Assembly: GCF_003045775.1 (NCBI RefSeq)
Contig: NZ_PXNS01000004.1
Coordinates: 1 to 64,000 of the forward strand
Length of the DNA: 64,000 nt
Reading direction: 5' to 3'
Source: Halomonas litopenaei
Lineage (GTDB): Bacteria > Pseudomonadota > Gammaproteobacteria > Pseudomonadales > Halomonadaceae
Of the stretch, positions 1-8,589 are shown in pieces. Both the position numbers and the translations under genes were made by a program. The first letter of the stretch is position 1, and each line of letters starts with the position of its first letter. The notes beneath the pieces are model-generated. The model had not been told where the DNA came from. It ran no database searches and saw only the letters and a list, made by a program, of their open reading frames with translations.

Positions 1-951
1 GAGCGCCTCGCCCTTGACCGCGATCACCAGCCCCGGGTTGGTGCAGAACTGACCGGCCCCCATGGTCAGCGAGCCGACGAAGGCCTCGCCCAGCGCCTTG
101 CCACGGGCCTTGAGCGCCTCGGGCAGCAGGAACACCGGATTGATCGAGCTCATCTCGGCGTACACCGGGATCGGCTCGGGACGCGCCTGGGCGGTCTTCA
201 TCAGGGCGGTACCACCGCTGCGCGAGCCGGTGAAGCCCACCGCCTTGATCCGCGCGTCGCTGACCAGGCCCTGGCCGACCTCGCGACCGGAGCCGAACAG
301 CAGCGAGAACACGCCTTCCGGCAGTTCACAGCGAGCCACCGCCTTCTGCAGCGCGCGGCCGACCAGCTCGGAGGTGCCGGGGTGGGCCGAGTGGGCCTTG
401 ACCACCACCGGGCAGCCGGCAGCCAGGGCGGATGCGGTGTCGCCGCCGGCCACCGAGAACGCCAGTGGGAAGTTGGAAGCGCCGAACACCGCCACCGGAC
501 CCAGGGCGATGTGGCGCTGGCGCAGGTCGACCCGCGGCATCGGTTCACGGTTCGGCAGGGCCGGATCGTGCCGCACGTCGAGCCATTCGCCGGCGCGCAC
601 CACCGAGGCGAACAGGCGCAGCTGGCCGCAGGTACGGCCACGCTCGCCCTCAAGACGTGCCTGGGGCAGGCCGGACTCCTGCATGGCCCGCTCGATCAGG
701 GCGTCACCGAGCGCCTCGATCTCGTCGGCGATGGTCTCGAGAAAGGTCGCACGGGCCTCGAGGTCGGTCTCGCGGTAGCTATCGAAGGCCGCCCAGGCCA
801 GTTCGCAGGCACGCTCGACCTCGGCCTTGGAACCTGCTTTGTAGCCAGGCTCGAGGGTCTCGCCGGTGGCCGGGTTGACGGCGTGGATGGGCTCGCCCTT
901 GGCCTCGATGGCCTGGCTGCCGATCAGCTGCTTTCCTTCCAATGAATACAT
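1..951 (-). CDS. alpha-ketoglutarate semialdehyde dehydrogenase (NADP+), 3'-truncated by window edge
   Basis: This is an aldehyde dehydrogenase of the ketoglutarate-semialdehyde type, which oxidises 2,5-dioxopentanoate to 2-oxoglutarate, the last step of non-phosphorylative sugar-acid pathways. Only the first 317 codons are present; the reading frame runs off position 1. The protein starts [11 protein letters not shown]. It carries the cofactor-binding stretch [16 protein letters not shown], a VGFTGS motif, the AEMSS glutamate region and the catalytic cysteine in GQFCTNPG. The ATG at 949-951 follows a good AAGGAG ribosome site. It is the last seen gene of the leftward TRAP operon, 22 bp after the AraD1-type dehydratase that would make its substrate. 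Family assignment is confident; the sugar acid that feeds it is inferred. Confidence 0.93.
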   Translation of the reverse strand, partial: MYSLEGKQLIGSQAIEAKGEPIHAVNPATGETLEPGYKAGSKAEVERACELAWAAFDSYRETDLEARATFLETIADEIEALGDALIERAMQESGLPQARLEGERGRTCGQLRLFASVVRAGEWLDVRHDPALPNREPMPRVDLRQRHIALGPVAVFGASNFPLAFSVAGGDTASALAAGCPVVVKAHSAHPGTSELVGRALQKAVARCELPEGVFSLLFGSGREVGQGLVSDARIKAVGFTGSRSGGTALMKTAQARPEPIPVYAEMSSINPVFLLPEALKARGKALGEAFVGSLTMGAGQFCTNPGLVIAVKGEAL

Positions 952-973
952 AAAAACTCCTTGAAAATTTGCC

Positions 974-1963
974 TTAAAGCGACTCGATTACCGGCTTTGA
1001 AGCTGACACGCGCTTCAGCACATTGCTCAACGGGCGCGTGGTGATATCACACTCGATACGCATTTCATCACCATCTTCAAGGGCAATATCATCACCGAAG
1101 CTCAGTACCGCGGCGCCAAAAAAGTGAACATGCAACTGGTTCGGCTGACAAAAGGTTGCATACTTGAAGTGGTGGTATTCAAGGTTACTCACCGAATGAC
1201 ACATGTGCTTTTCACCGCTCATGAAGGGGCGATGCCAAAGCTGTTCGCCACCCCGATGCAATGACACATTTCCCTTGATCTCCTCGGGGAGTTCGCCAAC
1301 GAAGATCTCGGGACCGATGCTGCAATCGCGCAGTTTTGAATGCGCCAGATACAGGTAGTTCTGTTTTTCCGTCACATGATCGGAAAACTCGTTTGCCAGG
1401 GAGAAGCCGACTCTGAAGATGCGGCCTTGGTCATTGACGATGTAAATCCCGGCAAGCTCGGCTTCCTCCCCACCATCCAGGGCGAAGTCCGGCATCGTGA
1501 TCTCGGCAAAAGGGGCGCGTAGCGTATGACCCGTGCCCTTGTAGAACCATTCAGGCTGCGCACCGACCTCGCCTGCTGCGGGCTTCCCTCCGGCGACACC
1601 CAGGTCAAACATGCGCTGAGTATCGGTGGGCTGTGCCGTCTTCGCCTCGACGTTCTCGCCTTCATGCATCTGGCTACGCGGAGCCGCGCTGCCAAGATGG
1701 GTCAGACCGGTCCCGGTCAACAGCAGGTTGGCAGGCTCGGGGTGGGTGATCGGTGCGCGAAGACGGCCCTCGCTGATGGCCTTGTCGTAGGACAGGGTGG
1801 CATCCGTGCGAAATTCGGACAGCACAGCGTCCAGCTTACGCTCCTGGTTCGCCGCATGAAGCGCAATGGTGTAGAGAGGCTGTGCCAGCAGTTCAAGCTC
1901 ATCGCCGTTGACGATAGCCGCAACGACCTCGTTACTATCGTTTACCACTTGTACAATATGCAT
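974..1963 (-). CDS. AraD1/GguC-family 2-keto-3-deoxy-L-arabinonate dehydratase-like protein
   Basis: A 329-residue member of the AraD1/GguC group of the fumarylacetoacetate hydrolase fold. Characterised AraD1 proteins dehydrate 2-keto-3-deoxy-L-arabinonate to alpha-ketoglutarate semialdehyde. The N-terminal half has the [10 protein letters not shown] segment typical of this group. The C-terminal half has the metal-site pattern of the fold: two acidic residues in GGEEAELAG followed by an Asp in NEFSDH. It lies 14 bp behind the TRAP large permease gene and directly before the semialdehyde dehydrogenase, so the two enzymes would act in sequence. The ATG at 1961-1963 has an AAGGTAG ribosome site. 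The family is clear; activity on other 2-keto-3-deoxy acids is possible. Confidence 0.88.
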   Translation of the reverse strand: MHIVQVVNDSNEVVAAIVNGDELELLAQPLYTIALHAANQERKLDAVLSEFRTDATLSYDKAISEGRLRAPITHPEPANLLLTGTGLTHLGSAAPRSQMHEGENVEAKTAQPTDTQRMFDLGVAGGKPAAGEVGAQPEWFYKGTGHTLRAPFAEITMPDFALDGGEEAELAGIYIVNDQGRIFRVGFSLANEFSDHVTEKQNYLYLAHSKLRDCSIGPEIFVGELPEEIKGNVSLHRGGEQLWHRPFMSGEKHMCHSVSNLEYHHFKYATFCQPNQLHVHFFGAAVLSFGDDIALEDGDEMRIECDITTRPLSNVLKRVSASKPVIESL

Positions 1964-1977
1964 GAATATCTACCTTG

Positions 1978-3240
1978 TTAATTAATAAACGCAAGGGACA
2001 AGCCAGGAATATAAGTAATAACCAGCAGCGCAAGCAGCAGCACCAGGAAGAAGGGAAGCGAGGACCTCAGGAATTGCAAGGTATTCAGCCTGGCGATATT
2101 ACAGCTCACGAACATCAGCACCCCGAGAGGCGGAGTGATCTGCCCGATCAAGAGATTGAAGATCATGATGACGCCGAAATGGACGAGACTGATATCCAGA
2201 GCGTTCAGCAGCGGAATCAAGATCGGAACGAGGACGATGATCACGGCGATGGTTTCCATGAACATGCCGATAACCAGCAACGCAAGGTTAAGCAGCAACA
2301 GCACCATCAACGGATCGTCCGTCAGCCCTGTAATCCATGTAACCACCTCCTGCGGCGCTTGCAGAATGCTCAGCGACCAGGCCAAGGGGGCCGAGGCAGC
2401 GATAATAATCAGGATGGAAGCAGCTTCACGAGATGTTGAGACAAGCAGCCCGCCCATATCCTTCCAGCTTAATGTCTTGTAGACAAACTTTCCGACGAAG
2501 AAGGAATACGCGACAGCGACAGCGGCAACTTCGGTAACCGTAAAGATCCCCATCCGAAAGCCGACGATGATCAGCACGGGCATCAGTAGCGCCCATACCG
2601 ACTTCTTAAAGTAGCTGGCCACGCGAGAACGTTGGAAGCCTTCATCCTTCGGGTATTGCTTGACGACGCTGATACCGGTGATAAGAAGGGTCAGCAGCAG
2701 GGCGATCAGAAGGCCTGGCAAGATGCCCGCAATGAAAAGATCGCCGATGGAGATATTGGCCTGCCAGCCGTACACCACCATCAGGATCGAAGGCGGAATG
2801 ATCGGCGACAGCGTGGCAGAAGAGGCGGTCAGCGCAACCGAGAACCCCCGATCGTAGCCGTTTCGCTCCATCTGCGGGACCATGACCCGCGTGGTGGCTG
2901 CACAGTCGGCAAGAGAAGACCCGGAAATGCCCGCCATCAAGACGCTGGAGAGAACGTTGACGTGGGCGAGCCCGCCTCTCAAGTGGCCTACCAGCGACCG
3001 TGTAAAGTCAAAAAGCCGTTCGCTGATGCCACTCTTGTTCATGATGCCGCCGGCGAGCATGAACAGCGGTATTGCCAACAGTGGAAAGGATTCGACCCCG
3101 GAAGAAACCCGCTGAGCCAGAACATTCAGCGGAATATCCAGAGAAATAATGGATACGACAGAGGCGCCGAGCATCGCCAGGGCGATCGGCATACCAAGGA
3201 GGATCAGGGAAAAAAGTATAGCGAGTATAATAATCAGCAT
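1978..3240 (-). CDS. TRAP transporter large permease (DctM family)
   Basis: Integral membrane subunit of a tripartite ATP-independent periplasmic transporter, which imports organic or sugar acids using the sodium gradient. It is almost entirely hydrophobic, with about 12 membrane segments, and begins MLIIILAILFSLILLGMPIALA. Conserved DctM features include PLLAIPLFMLAGGIM near the N-terminus and IIPPSILMVVYG in the middle. I place the start at the ATG at 3238-3240 rather than an upstream in-frame ATG, because this puts the hydrophobic first helix at the N-terminus and leaves a 7 bp gap after the small permease gene. It works with the small permease and binding protein encoded just upstream. 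Confidence 0.93.
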   Translation of the reverse strand: MLIIILAILFSLILLGMPIALAMLGASVVSIISLDIPLNVLAQRVSSGVESFPLLAIPLFMLAGGIMNKSGISERLFDFTRSLVGHLRGGLAHVNVLSSVLMAGISGSSLADCAATTRVMVPQMERNGYDRGFSVALTASSATLSPIIPPSILMVVYGWQANISIGDLFIAGILPGLLIALLLTLLITGISVVKQYPKDEGFQRSRVASYFKKSVWALLMPVLIIVGFRMGIFTVTEVAAVAVAYSFFVGKFVYKTLSWKDMGGLLVSTSREAASILIIIAASAPLAWSLSILQAPQEVVTWITGLTDDPLMVLLLLNLALLVIGMFMETIAVIIVLVPILIPLLNALDISLVHFGVIMIFNLLIGQITPPLGVLMFVSCNIARLNTLQFLRSSLPFFLVLLLALLVITYIPGLSLAFIN

Positions 3241-3247
3241 TTCACAC

Positions 3248-3751
3248 CTATACATTTTCCATGTCGGTTTCGAATGCATTGAAAGAGCATTCGACCAAAG
3301 CGTTCACCATTAAATGAAAAACACTGAACACAAAGAATATCGGCATCGCATAGGCGAACCAGGCAAGCGAGATCCCCAGAATAGGAGAGGTACTGCTGGC
3401 AACCGTCTGACAGTACTCGTATCCGAGGAACGCCATGGCGCCAAGAATCACGATAGAAAGGACGAGCACCAGGGTATGTACCACACTTCTTATGCTTCTC
3501 GGCATCGCAGCTACCACCGAATCTACGGTGATATGCTGCTTTTCAGCAAAAGCCACACTGGTTCCGACAAATGTCAGCCAGACAATCAATAGTTTCGACA
3601 CACTTTCGCTCCATACAAAGGGAGCACCAAGAATGTATCGAAATGCCACCCCCAGTGTGAGAAGCAGTGCCATCACACCGAGGATCACGCCGATGGACAC
3701 CTTCTCGGTCGCAAGCAGACCGCTGTTCACTTTTACGAGAAAACTAGTCAT
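3248..3751 (-). CDS. TRAP transporter small permease (DctQ family)
   Basis: A 167-residue inner-membrane protein with four predicted transmembrane segments, the usual size for a DctQ subunit. The pattern PFVWSESVSKLLIVWLTFVG and the following FAEKQHITVD match the DctQ signature, in which an acidic/Trp segment precedes helix 2 and a histidine-containing loop follows it. It pairs with the large permease to form the membrane part of the transporter. It sits 72 bp after the binding-protein gene and 7 bp before the large permease gene, in one operon. Start at 3749-3751. Confidence 0.92.
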   Translation of the reverse strand: MTSFLVKVNSGLLATEKVSIGVILGVMALLLTLGVAFRYILGAPFVWSESVSKLLIVWLTFVGTSVAFAEKQHITVDSVVAAMPRSIRSVVHTLVLVLSIVILGAMAFLGYEYCQTVASSTSPILGISLAWFAYAMPIFFVFSVFHLMVNALVECSFNAFETDMENV

Positions 3752-3823
3752 GTATCACCATTGACCAATCGCCGCCTTGCCCTGCGCGTCAACTCGGCGA
3801 GGCAAGGCGGGAGGTAGCAGTAG

Positions 3824-4840
3824 TTAGTTGCGATAGTTTTCAATCGCGGTCATGACGCGACGATAGTCTTCTTCACCCCAGCGATCGACCAGGTTTTCCC
3901 TGGCTTGCACTGCGGCTTCCTCGAAGGAGGCACGGTCGATATCTTCGATGACGTTGATGTTGCCACCCGCACGAAGCTCTTCGAGCATGGAACCTTCACG
4001 CTCGGTCTGCAGCTCGTAGTTCTCCTGGGCAAGCTCTTGAACGACCTCTCGGAGAATTTCCTGATGGCTTTCCGACAGTGACTCGAACTTCTGCGAGTTC
4101 ATCAGGACAACCTGGCTCTGCAGCATGTGCCTGCTCATGACCAGTTGATCCTGAACTTCATAGAACTTGCGGGAATAGATGGTGGGAATCGGATTCTCCT
4201 GTCCATCGACAGTCCCCTGCTGGAGCGCCAGGTAGACCTCGCTGAACGGAATCGGGGTGGGTGAGGCGTCGAAGGCTTTTACCATTTCTACCCACGCCGG
4301 CGACTCGGGCACGCGCACCTTGAGGCCCTTCATATCTTCGACGCTATGCACCTCATCACCGTTGAAGGTGAGGTTGCGCCAGCCCCAGTACCAGGTCTTT
4401 GCCAGAGGTACCAGGGTATGCTGCTCCTTCAGCTCGTCAAAGATCGGCTGATAGGCCTCCCCCTCGAGGATATGCCTTGCTTCATCCCAGCTCTGGAAGA
4501 TGAAAGGCGCGTTTGAAATCTCCATCGCGGGGAGAAGCGTACTGGCACCGGAGTACCCCGGCACGACAATGTCGATGGAGCCGTTCTTGGACTGCTGGAG
4601 CAGCTGTACCTCGGAACCTAGCTGCTCACTCGGGAAGACCTGAACCTTGAGCTCGCCATCGGTCCTTTCTTCTACCCGTTCGCCCAGCTCACCCAGCAGT
4701 TCATAGCTAGCTTCACCAGGATTGAAAGTGTGGCCAAGTCGCAGCGTGGTCGCTGCGTGAGCGGTACCAGCGGCAAACACCATGGCGCCTGTTGAAAGCG
4801 TAAAGGTTGCAGCGGTCAATAATGCTTTTGCTTGTTTCAT
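3824..4840 (-). CDS. TRAP transporter substrate-binding protein (DctP family)
   Basis: A 338-residue periplasmic binding protein. The N-terminus is a classic signal peptide, MKQAKALLTAATF followed by a hydrophobic run ending AGTAHAA. The mature part shows DctP features: LRLGHTFNPGEASYELL, FPSEQLGSEVQLLQQ and the conserved arginine region GLKVRVPESPAWVEM, whose Arg usually clamps the ligand carboxylate. GQENPIPTIYSRKFYEVQ is also typical. It is the first gene of the leftward operon, with AGGTGA before the ATG. Given the downstream enzymes, the ligand is probably an aldonate or aldarate; this is inferred from context only. Confidence 0.93.
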   Translation of the reverse strand: MKQAKALLTAATFTLSTGAMVFAAGTAHAATTLRLGHTFNPGEASYELLGELGERVEERTDGELKVQVFPSEQLGSEVQLLQQSKNGSIDIVVPGYSGASTLLPAMEISNAPFIFQSWDEARHILEGEAYQPIFDELKEQHTLVPLAKTWYWGWRNLTFNGDEVHSVEDMKGLKVRVPESPAWVEMVKAFDASPTPIPFSEVYLALQQGTVDGQENPIPTIYSRKFYEVQDQLVMSRHMLQSQVVLMNSQKFESLSESHQEILREVVQELAQENYELQTEREGSMLEELRAGGNINVIEDIDRASFEEAAVQARENLVDRWGEEDYRRVMTAIENYRN

Positions 4841-4916
4841 CGAGTCACCTGTTGTCGCTGTTTTTTATCGGCCCTGGTGAGGGCGACCGGGCAGCATGCG
4901 GGGCCAAAGCTAAAGC

Positions 4917-4944
4917 AAATGATCATTGCGCGCAATGATCATTT
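4917..4944. promoter_or_regulatory. 28 bp perfect palindrome, probable GntR-type operator
   Basis: The sequence is a perfect 28 bp palindrome centred between 4930 and 4931. It can be read as the self-palindromic decamer AATGATCATT twice, separated by GCGCGC. The core TCATTG-N4-CAATGA recurs at 8512-8531 in front of the TctCBA operon. It lies at the start of dctP transcription and upstream of the uxaA -10, so a bound repressor could shut both promoters. The regulator encoded at 7014-7988 is the obvious candidate. Confidence 0.75.
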
Positions 4945-4948
4945 TGTG

Positions 4949-4960
4949 AGACTATAGTCT
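4949..4960. promoter_or_regulatory. palindromic -10 region shared by divergent promoters
   Basis: AGACTATAGTCT is a perfect 12 bp palindrome, so TATAGT reads as a -10 element on both strands. The leftward promoter also has a good -35. The rightward one, for the UxaA-type gene, has no clear -35 and may need an activator or be weak. Confidence 0.5.
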
Positions 4961-4978
4961 AATCGCCACGATTGCCAA
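4951..4978 (-). promoter_or_regulatory. promoter of the leftward TRAP/sugar-acid operon
   Basis: Read on the minus strand, TTGGCA (4973-4978) is separated by 16 bp from TATAGT (4951-4956), a near-consensus sigma-70 promoter. Transcription would begin near 4944, the edge of the 28 bp palindrome at 4917-4944. Confidence 0.6.
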
Positions 4979-5027
4979 AGCTGATAGGCTTTCCGCCAGT
5001 TTGTGATTTCTCTTCCAGAGGCCGTCC

Positions 5028-6557
5028 ATGCAGCTAATTAACAACACGCCTGCTGTCATTCGTTTGCATCCCCAGGACAATGTCGGGGTCGCCACTCGTT
5101 CCCTGCCGAAAGGTATGCCGATTGACGACGATTCGAACCTGTCCTTGCAGAATATTGACGCGGGCCACAAGGTTGCCTTGAAGGCAATCGCTGCTGGCGA
5201 CAGCATCACCAAATATGGCCAGGTCATCGGCAACGCCAGCAGTGATATCGCTCAGGGCGAGCATGTGCATACGCACAACGTTTCGATGCTCGAGCGGACC
5301 ACTTCTCTGGAAGGATTTTCGCCGGCAGCGATGACCAACGCCGACGAGAGCGAGCGGAATTTCAATGGTTATCTACGCTCGGACGGCCAGACGGGAACAA
5401 GAAACTATATTGGCATCCTCTCCACGGTGAACTGCTCGGCAACGGTCGCAAAGATGGCCGCAGAACAGCTCAATGCATCCGGAGAGGTCGAAGCCCTGGG
5501 CTATGACGGAGTCGTTCCGGTAACCCATGGCTCCGGCTGTGCCATGAATACCGAAACAGAAGGCTTCGCCTTTCTGGAGCGCGTCATCGCAGGCTATGCA
5601 AGACACCCGAACTTCGCCTTCGTGTTGATCATTGGACTCGGCTGCGAGACCAATCAGGTCAAGCAATTGGTGGAAAAATCGGGATTGACCGATACATCTC
5701 GTCTCTACTACTTCAACATCCAGGATGTTGGTGGCACCAGGGCAAGTATCGAACTGGCGCGCGACAAGATCCTCGATATGGCCCGTAGCCATCCAAGAGC
5801 CGAGCGCCAACCCAGCCCTCTCAGCAACCTTACCGTAGCGCTTCAGTGCGGCGGTTCAGACGGCTACTCGGGCATCACCGCGAACCCGGCCCTCGGGCAC
5901 GCTGCGGACCTCATCGTCAAGCATGGTGGGAGCGTGATCCTCAGCGAAACTCCCGAAATCTATGGCGCCGAGCATCTTCTCCTGGATCGAGCCATCAGCA
6001 AGGACGTGGCAAGCAAGCTCCTGGATCGCATCGCCTGGTGGAAGCACTACACAGAGATCAATGGCGCCGAGCTGAATAACAACCCGTCTCCGGGAAACAA
6101 GGCCGGAGGTCTGTCGACGATCCTGGAAAAATCGCTGGGTGCCGTCGCCAAGGGCGGATCGACTAGTCTCAACGACGTACTTGAGTATGCCCAGCCACGC
6201 ACGCAGCCGGGGTTCAATTTCATGGACAGCCCGGGCTACGACCCGGTATCGGTGACAGGGCAGATCGCATCCGGTTCCAATATGGTGTGCTTCACGACGG
6301 GGCGGGGTTCGGTATCAGGCTACAAGCCGGCACCGTCCATCAAACTCGCGACAAATACCGCCATGTATGAACGCATGTCCGAAGACATGGATATCAACTG
6401 TGGCGTTATCGCTGACGGCATGGCGAGTGTCGAAGAGGTCGGCGAGATGATCTTCGAGCGGATCATCGCGGTCGCATCGGGCGAATCCAGCGCTAGCGAA
6501 ACCCTGGGGTATGGCAACAATGAGTTCGTCCCGTGGATGGTCGGCGCCGTGACCTAG
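5028..6557 (+). CDS. UxaA-family altronate/galactarate-type dehydratase
   Basis: A 509-residue protein of the altronate dehydratase (UxaA/GarD) family, close to the length of E. coli UxaA. An N-terminal SAF-like domain (about residues 1-95, with HPQDNVGVATRSLPKG) is followed by the dehydratase domain, marked by GYLRSDGQTGTRNYIGI, THGSGCAMN, GLGCETNQ, LQCGGSDGYSGITANPALG and SETPEIYGAE. These enzymes remove water from aldonates or aldarates to give 2-keto-3-deoxy acids. It is divergent from the TRAP operon across the palindromic operator. Next to an AraD1 dehydratase and semialdehyde dehydrogenase, a five-carbon aldonate such as an arabinonate is a plausible substrate, but altronate or galactarate cannot be excluded. 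The ATG at 5028 follows AGAGG. Confidence 0.9.
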   Translation: MQLINNTPAVIRLHPQDNVGVATRSLPKGMPIDDDSNLSLQNIDAGHKVALKAIAAGDSITKYGQVIGNASSDIAQGEHVHTHNVSMLERTTSLEGFSPAAMTNADESERNFNGYLRSDGQTGTRNYIGILSTVNCSATVAKMAAEQLNASGEVEALGYDGVVPVTHGSGCAMNTETEGFAFLERVIAGYARHPNFAFVLIIGLGCETNQVKQLVEKSGLTDTSRLYYFNIQDVGGTRASIELARDKILDMARSHPRAERQPSPLSNLTVALQCGGSDGYSGITANPALGHAADLIVKHGGSVILSETPEIYGAEHLLLDRAISKDVASKLLDRIAWWKHYTEINGAELNNNPSPGNKAGGLSTILEKSLGAVAKGGSTSLNDVLEYAQPRTQPGFNFMDSPGYDPVSVTGQIASGSNMVCFTTGRGSVSGYKPAPSIKLATNTAMYERMSEDMDINCGVIADGMASVEEVGEMIFERIIAVASGESSASETLGYGNNEFVPWMVGAVT

Positions 6558-7013
6558 GCCGCCGCCTTGACTGCAGCGGCCATGGGTCACGGACACCAGC
6601 GCAACGAAAGCTTGCCGCGAGTGCCCCCTGCGCGTGACGGCGGTACGCAGCAGGCAGGGGATGCACGTCCAGCCGATGCAGTCCTTAACGCTAGCCGGCC
6701 AGGGTATTGCGGGCCCCGGGGGGGCCAAGGCCAAATGGGTCGAGGACAGTCTGTCCGACGACGAAAAGACCGCCCCTGCGAGGCCCGATGCCAGGCCATC
6801 AGTCTTACAGCGCTCGGCTTCAGGCCCTTTGGCGCTAGCGGTAGGCAAGCCGACGAACAATGATCTGAGCCAAGCGAATACGGTTTCTTGAAGGGTAGAC
6901 CCCTCCATTGACACTATCGCCATCTCATCATGGCAAGCTTCAAGCGCAAGGCCGGAAAACCACCACAACAAAAGCTAAAAAGAATTGTTGCGACACGGTA
7001 TTGGAGAGTCGAG
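6558..7013. other. intergenic stretch between the UxaA-type gene and the GntR regulator
   Basis: No supported gene was found here. The left 300 bp are GC-rich and hold short overlapping open frames with no recognisable protein; the right 100 bp are more AT-rich and probably carry the regulator's promoter. One half-site CAATGATC at 6858-6865 matches half of the 4917-4944 operator, but its partner half is missing. Confidence 0.4.
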
Positions 7014-7988
7014 ATGGGTACGCTAAAGGATCAGCTCTACCACATATTAACCGAGAGCATGGAAAGCGGTAGCCTCGAAACGGGGCTTGTTCTGCTGGAA
7101 AGCAATATTTCCGAGCTTTTCAAGATTAGTCGGTCCCCTGTGCGTCAGACGCTGGAACGGCTTCACAACGAAGGAAAGATCAGCCGCTTTGATGGCAGAG
7201 GCTACCTGGTGGGGAGTCAGCCTTCGGACGTTATCAGACGCCAACTCACCGAGAAGGACTTCGCACAATCCAGCGGAAAGATGGCGGTCCGCCGGACCGA
7301 CTCCTGGCGAAAGTTTGCCGAAGAAATCGAACGCGATATCGTTCTCTGCTCCATGCTAGGTCGTATGGAGCTAAACGAACTAAAACTGGCAAAGTTTCTC
7401 GATGTTAGCCGAACCACGACTCAAAAGATTCTACTTCACCTTCAGTCCCTGGGTGTTGTTGAAAACAACAAGTACAGTAGCTGGACAGTGGTACCACTGG
7501 ATGATGACAGACTGCATCAGCTATACGAGGCTCGACAACAGCTTGAGCCCTTCATGATCGCCCAAGCCACCGAAAAACTGCCCAGTGCCGATATCAAACG
7601 CTACATTGACCGGCTCGATAGCGCAGAAAACCAATACCCGAACATCCGGGGAGAGCTTCTCGACGAGCTGGAAAACGACCTGCATCAACATGCCATGATA
7701 GCGGGGGGTAACGATGAAATCGTTACCATGCTTCAACGTACCCGCCCCATCCTCTTGATCAGCAAGCACCTTCTCGGGAGCAAGATCGACTTTCCTCAGA
7801 GCGATCCCTTCTTTGACGAGCATCGCGAAGTTTTCAGTTTGATGCTTTCGCGGAAGCCGACTCAGGCTCGCCATTCCCTGTTCAAGCATCTCACGGCGTC
7901 AGAGTCCAAGGTACAGCATCGTTTGGAGCAGTTTCGCGATAACCCGGAAGTCGATATCCCGGAATATCTTCGCAGCCCCGGCGGATAG
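7014..7988 (+). CDS. GntR-family regulator with two winged-helix domains and a C-terminal FCD domain
   Basis: A 324-residue transcription factor. Residues 1-67 form a GntR winged helix, with recognition-helix segment SRSPVRQTLERL and wing GRGYLVG. Residues about 96-162 form a second winged helix, with SRTTTQKILLHLQSLGVV. Residues about 165-300 look like an FCD ligand domain: NDLHQH, DEHREVF and FKHLTAS supply the histidines and acidic residues that commonly bind metal. Most FadR-type regulators have only one DNA-binding domain, so this is unusual. I chose the ATG at 7014 over an in-frame ATG at 6930 because it has GGAGAG at proper spacing and begins with the domain. It sits between the UxaA-type gene and the TctCBA operon and probably controls both sides. 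Confidence 0.88.
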   Translation: MGTLKDQLYHILTESMESGSLETGLVLLESNISELFKISRSPVRQTLERLHNEGKISRFDGRGYLVGSQPSDVIRRQLTEKDFAQSSGKMAVRRTDSWRKFAEEIERDIVLCSMLGRMELNELKLAKFLDVSRTTTQKILLHLQSLGVVENNKYSSWTVVPLDDDRLHQLYEARQQLEPFMIAQATEKLPSADIKRYIDRLDSAENQYPNIRGELLDELENDLHQHAMIAGGNDEIVTMLQRTRPILLISKHLLGSKIDFPQSDPFFDEHREVFSLMLSRKPTQARHSLFKHLTASESKVQHRLEQFRDNPEVDIPEYLRSPGG

Positions 7989-8052
7989 AGAAGTCATTGC
8001 TGTCGGGGCTTGGCCGACGACGAATTATCTTTGACAAACAGGGTTTACCAAT

Positions 8053-8084
8053 GCCAGGTGCCCTGCCCCCACTCGGCACCTGGC
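8053..8084. terminator. hairpin downstream of the GntR regulator
   Basis: GCCAGGTGCC and GGCACCTGGC form a 10 bp stem with a 12-base loop. There is no T-run after it, so a terminator role is only possible. Confidence 0.35.
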
Positions 8085-8496
8085 TCTCGCGCACCTGGGG
8101 GACCTCCTTGTAGGCTTGCTACCGCCATGCTCCTCCAACCAGGTTCGCCATGCATCGGGTCGTCTTTCTATTCCGGATTTGCATTAACAAAGCCAATTTC
8201 TAGACGGCGATGACTCTTGCCTACCCTCCCTTATCGCCGTCATCTTTCTGGCGATCTGAGCCGCTGGTGGCCAACAAGAGTCCACCATTGTGTCTGTCGG
8301 CCAGGGTAGAGCAATGGTCCACCGCCAATTGAGACGGCTAGCAACCATCTGTTATTGAATGATTTTATAGTCTTTTCTGCCTCTCTACGGCCTCGCCACG
8401 GGTATCTTTTTCTTGGCCGACCCGAGCACTTATCGCCTTTTCTTCCGCGTGAATCCGTGGCTCACAAAAGAGCCCTTTTTCGGCCGGGAACTAAAC

Positions 8497-8531
8497 TAAA
8501 GTCTAAAAAACGTTCATTGTACGCAATGAAC
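8497..8531 (+). promoter_or_regulatory. promoter -10 and GntR-type operator of the TctCBA operon
   Basis: TAAAGT at 8497-8502 is a -10 candidate inside ACTAAAGTCTAA, which matches ACTATAGTCTAA of the dctP promoter region at 11 of 12 bases. Nine bases downstream of AGTCT is the inverted repeat GTTCATTG-TACG-CAATGAAC (8512-8531), sharing the TCATTG-N4-CAATGA core with 4917-4944. The spacing between -10 and operator matches the dctP promoter to within one base. No convincing -35 was seen. Confidence 0.65.
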
Positions 8532-8589
8532 ACAGCGTGCTAGATTCGTTACTCCCTACAATCCATAATTAGACGATCCAGGCATGCCA

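Larger units (their letters stand above)
7989..8589. other. 600 bp control region upstream of the TctCBA operon
   Basis: No protein gene is supported. The region holds the hairpin at 8053-8084, a second imperfect inverted repeat (GACGGCGAT ... ATCGCCGTC, about 8203-8240), and at its right end the promoter and operator listed separately. Confidence 0.5.

Noticed and set aside
6567..6891. Short frames between the UxaA-type gene and the GntR gene
   Set aside because: Several overlapping frames on both strands, none resembling a protein or having a convincing start.
8355..8543. 62-codon frame upstream of the tctC gene
   Set aside because: Arg/Pro/Ser-rich, covers the promoter and operator, no ribosome site.
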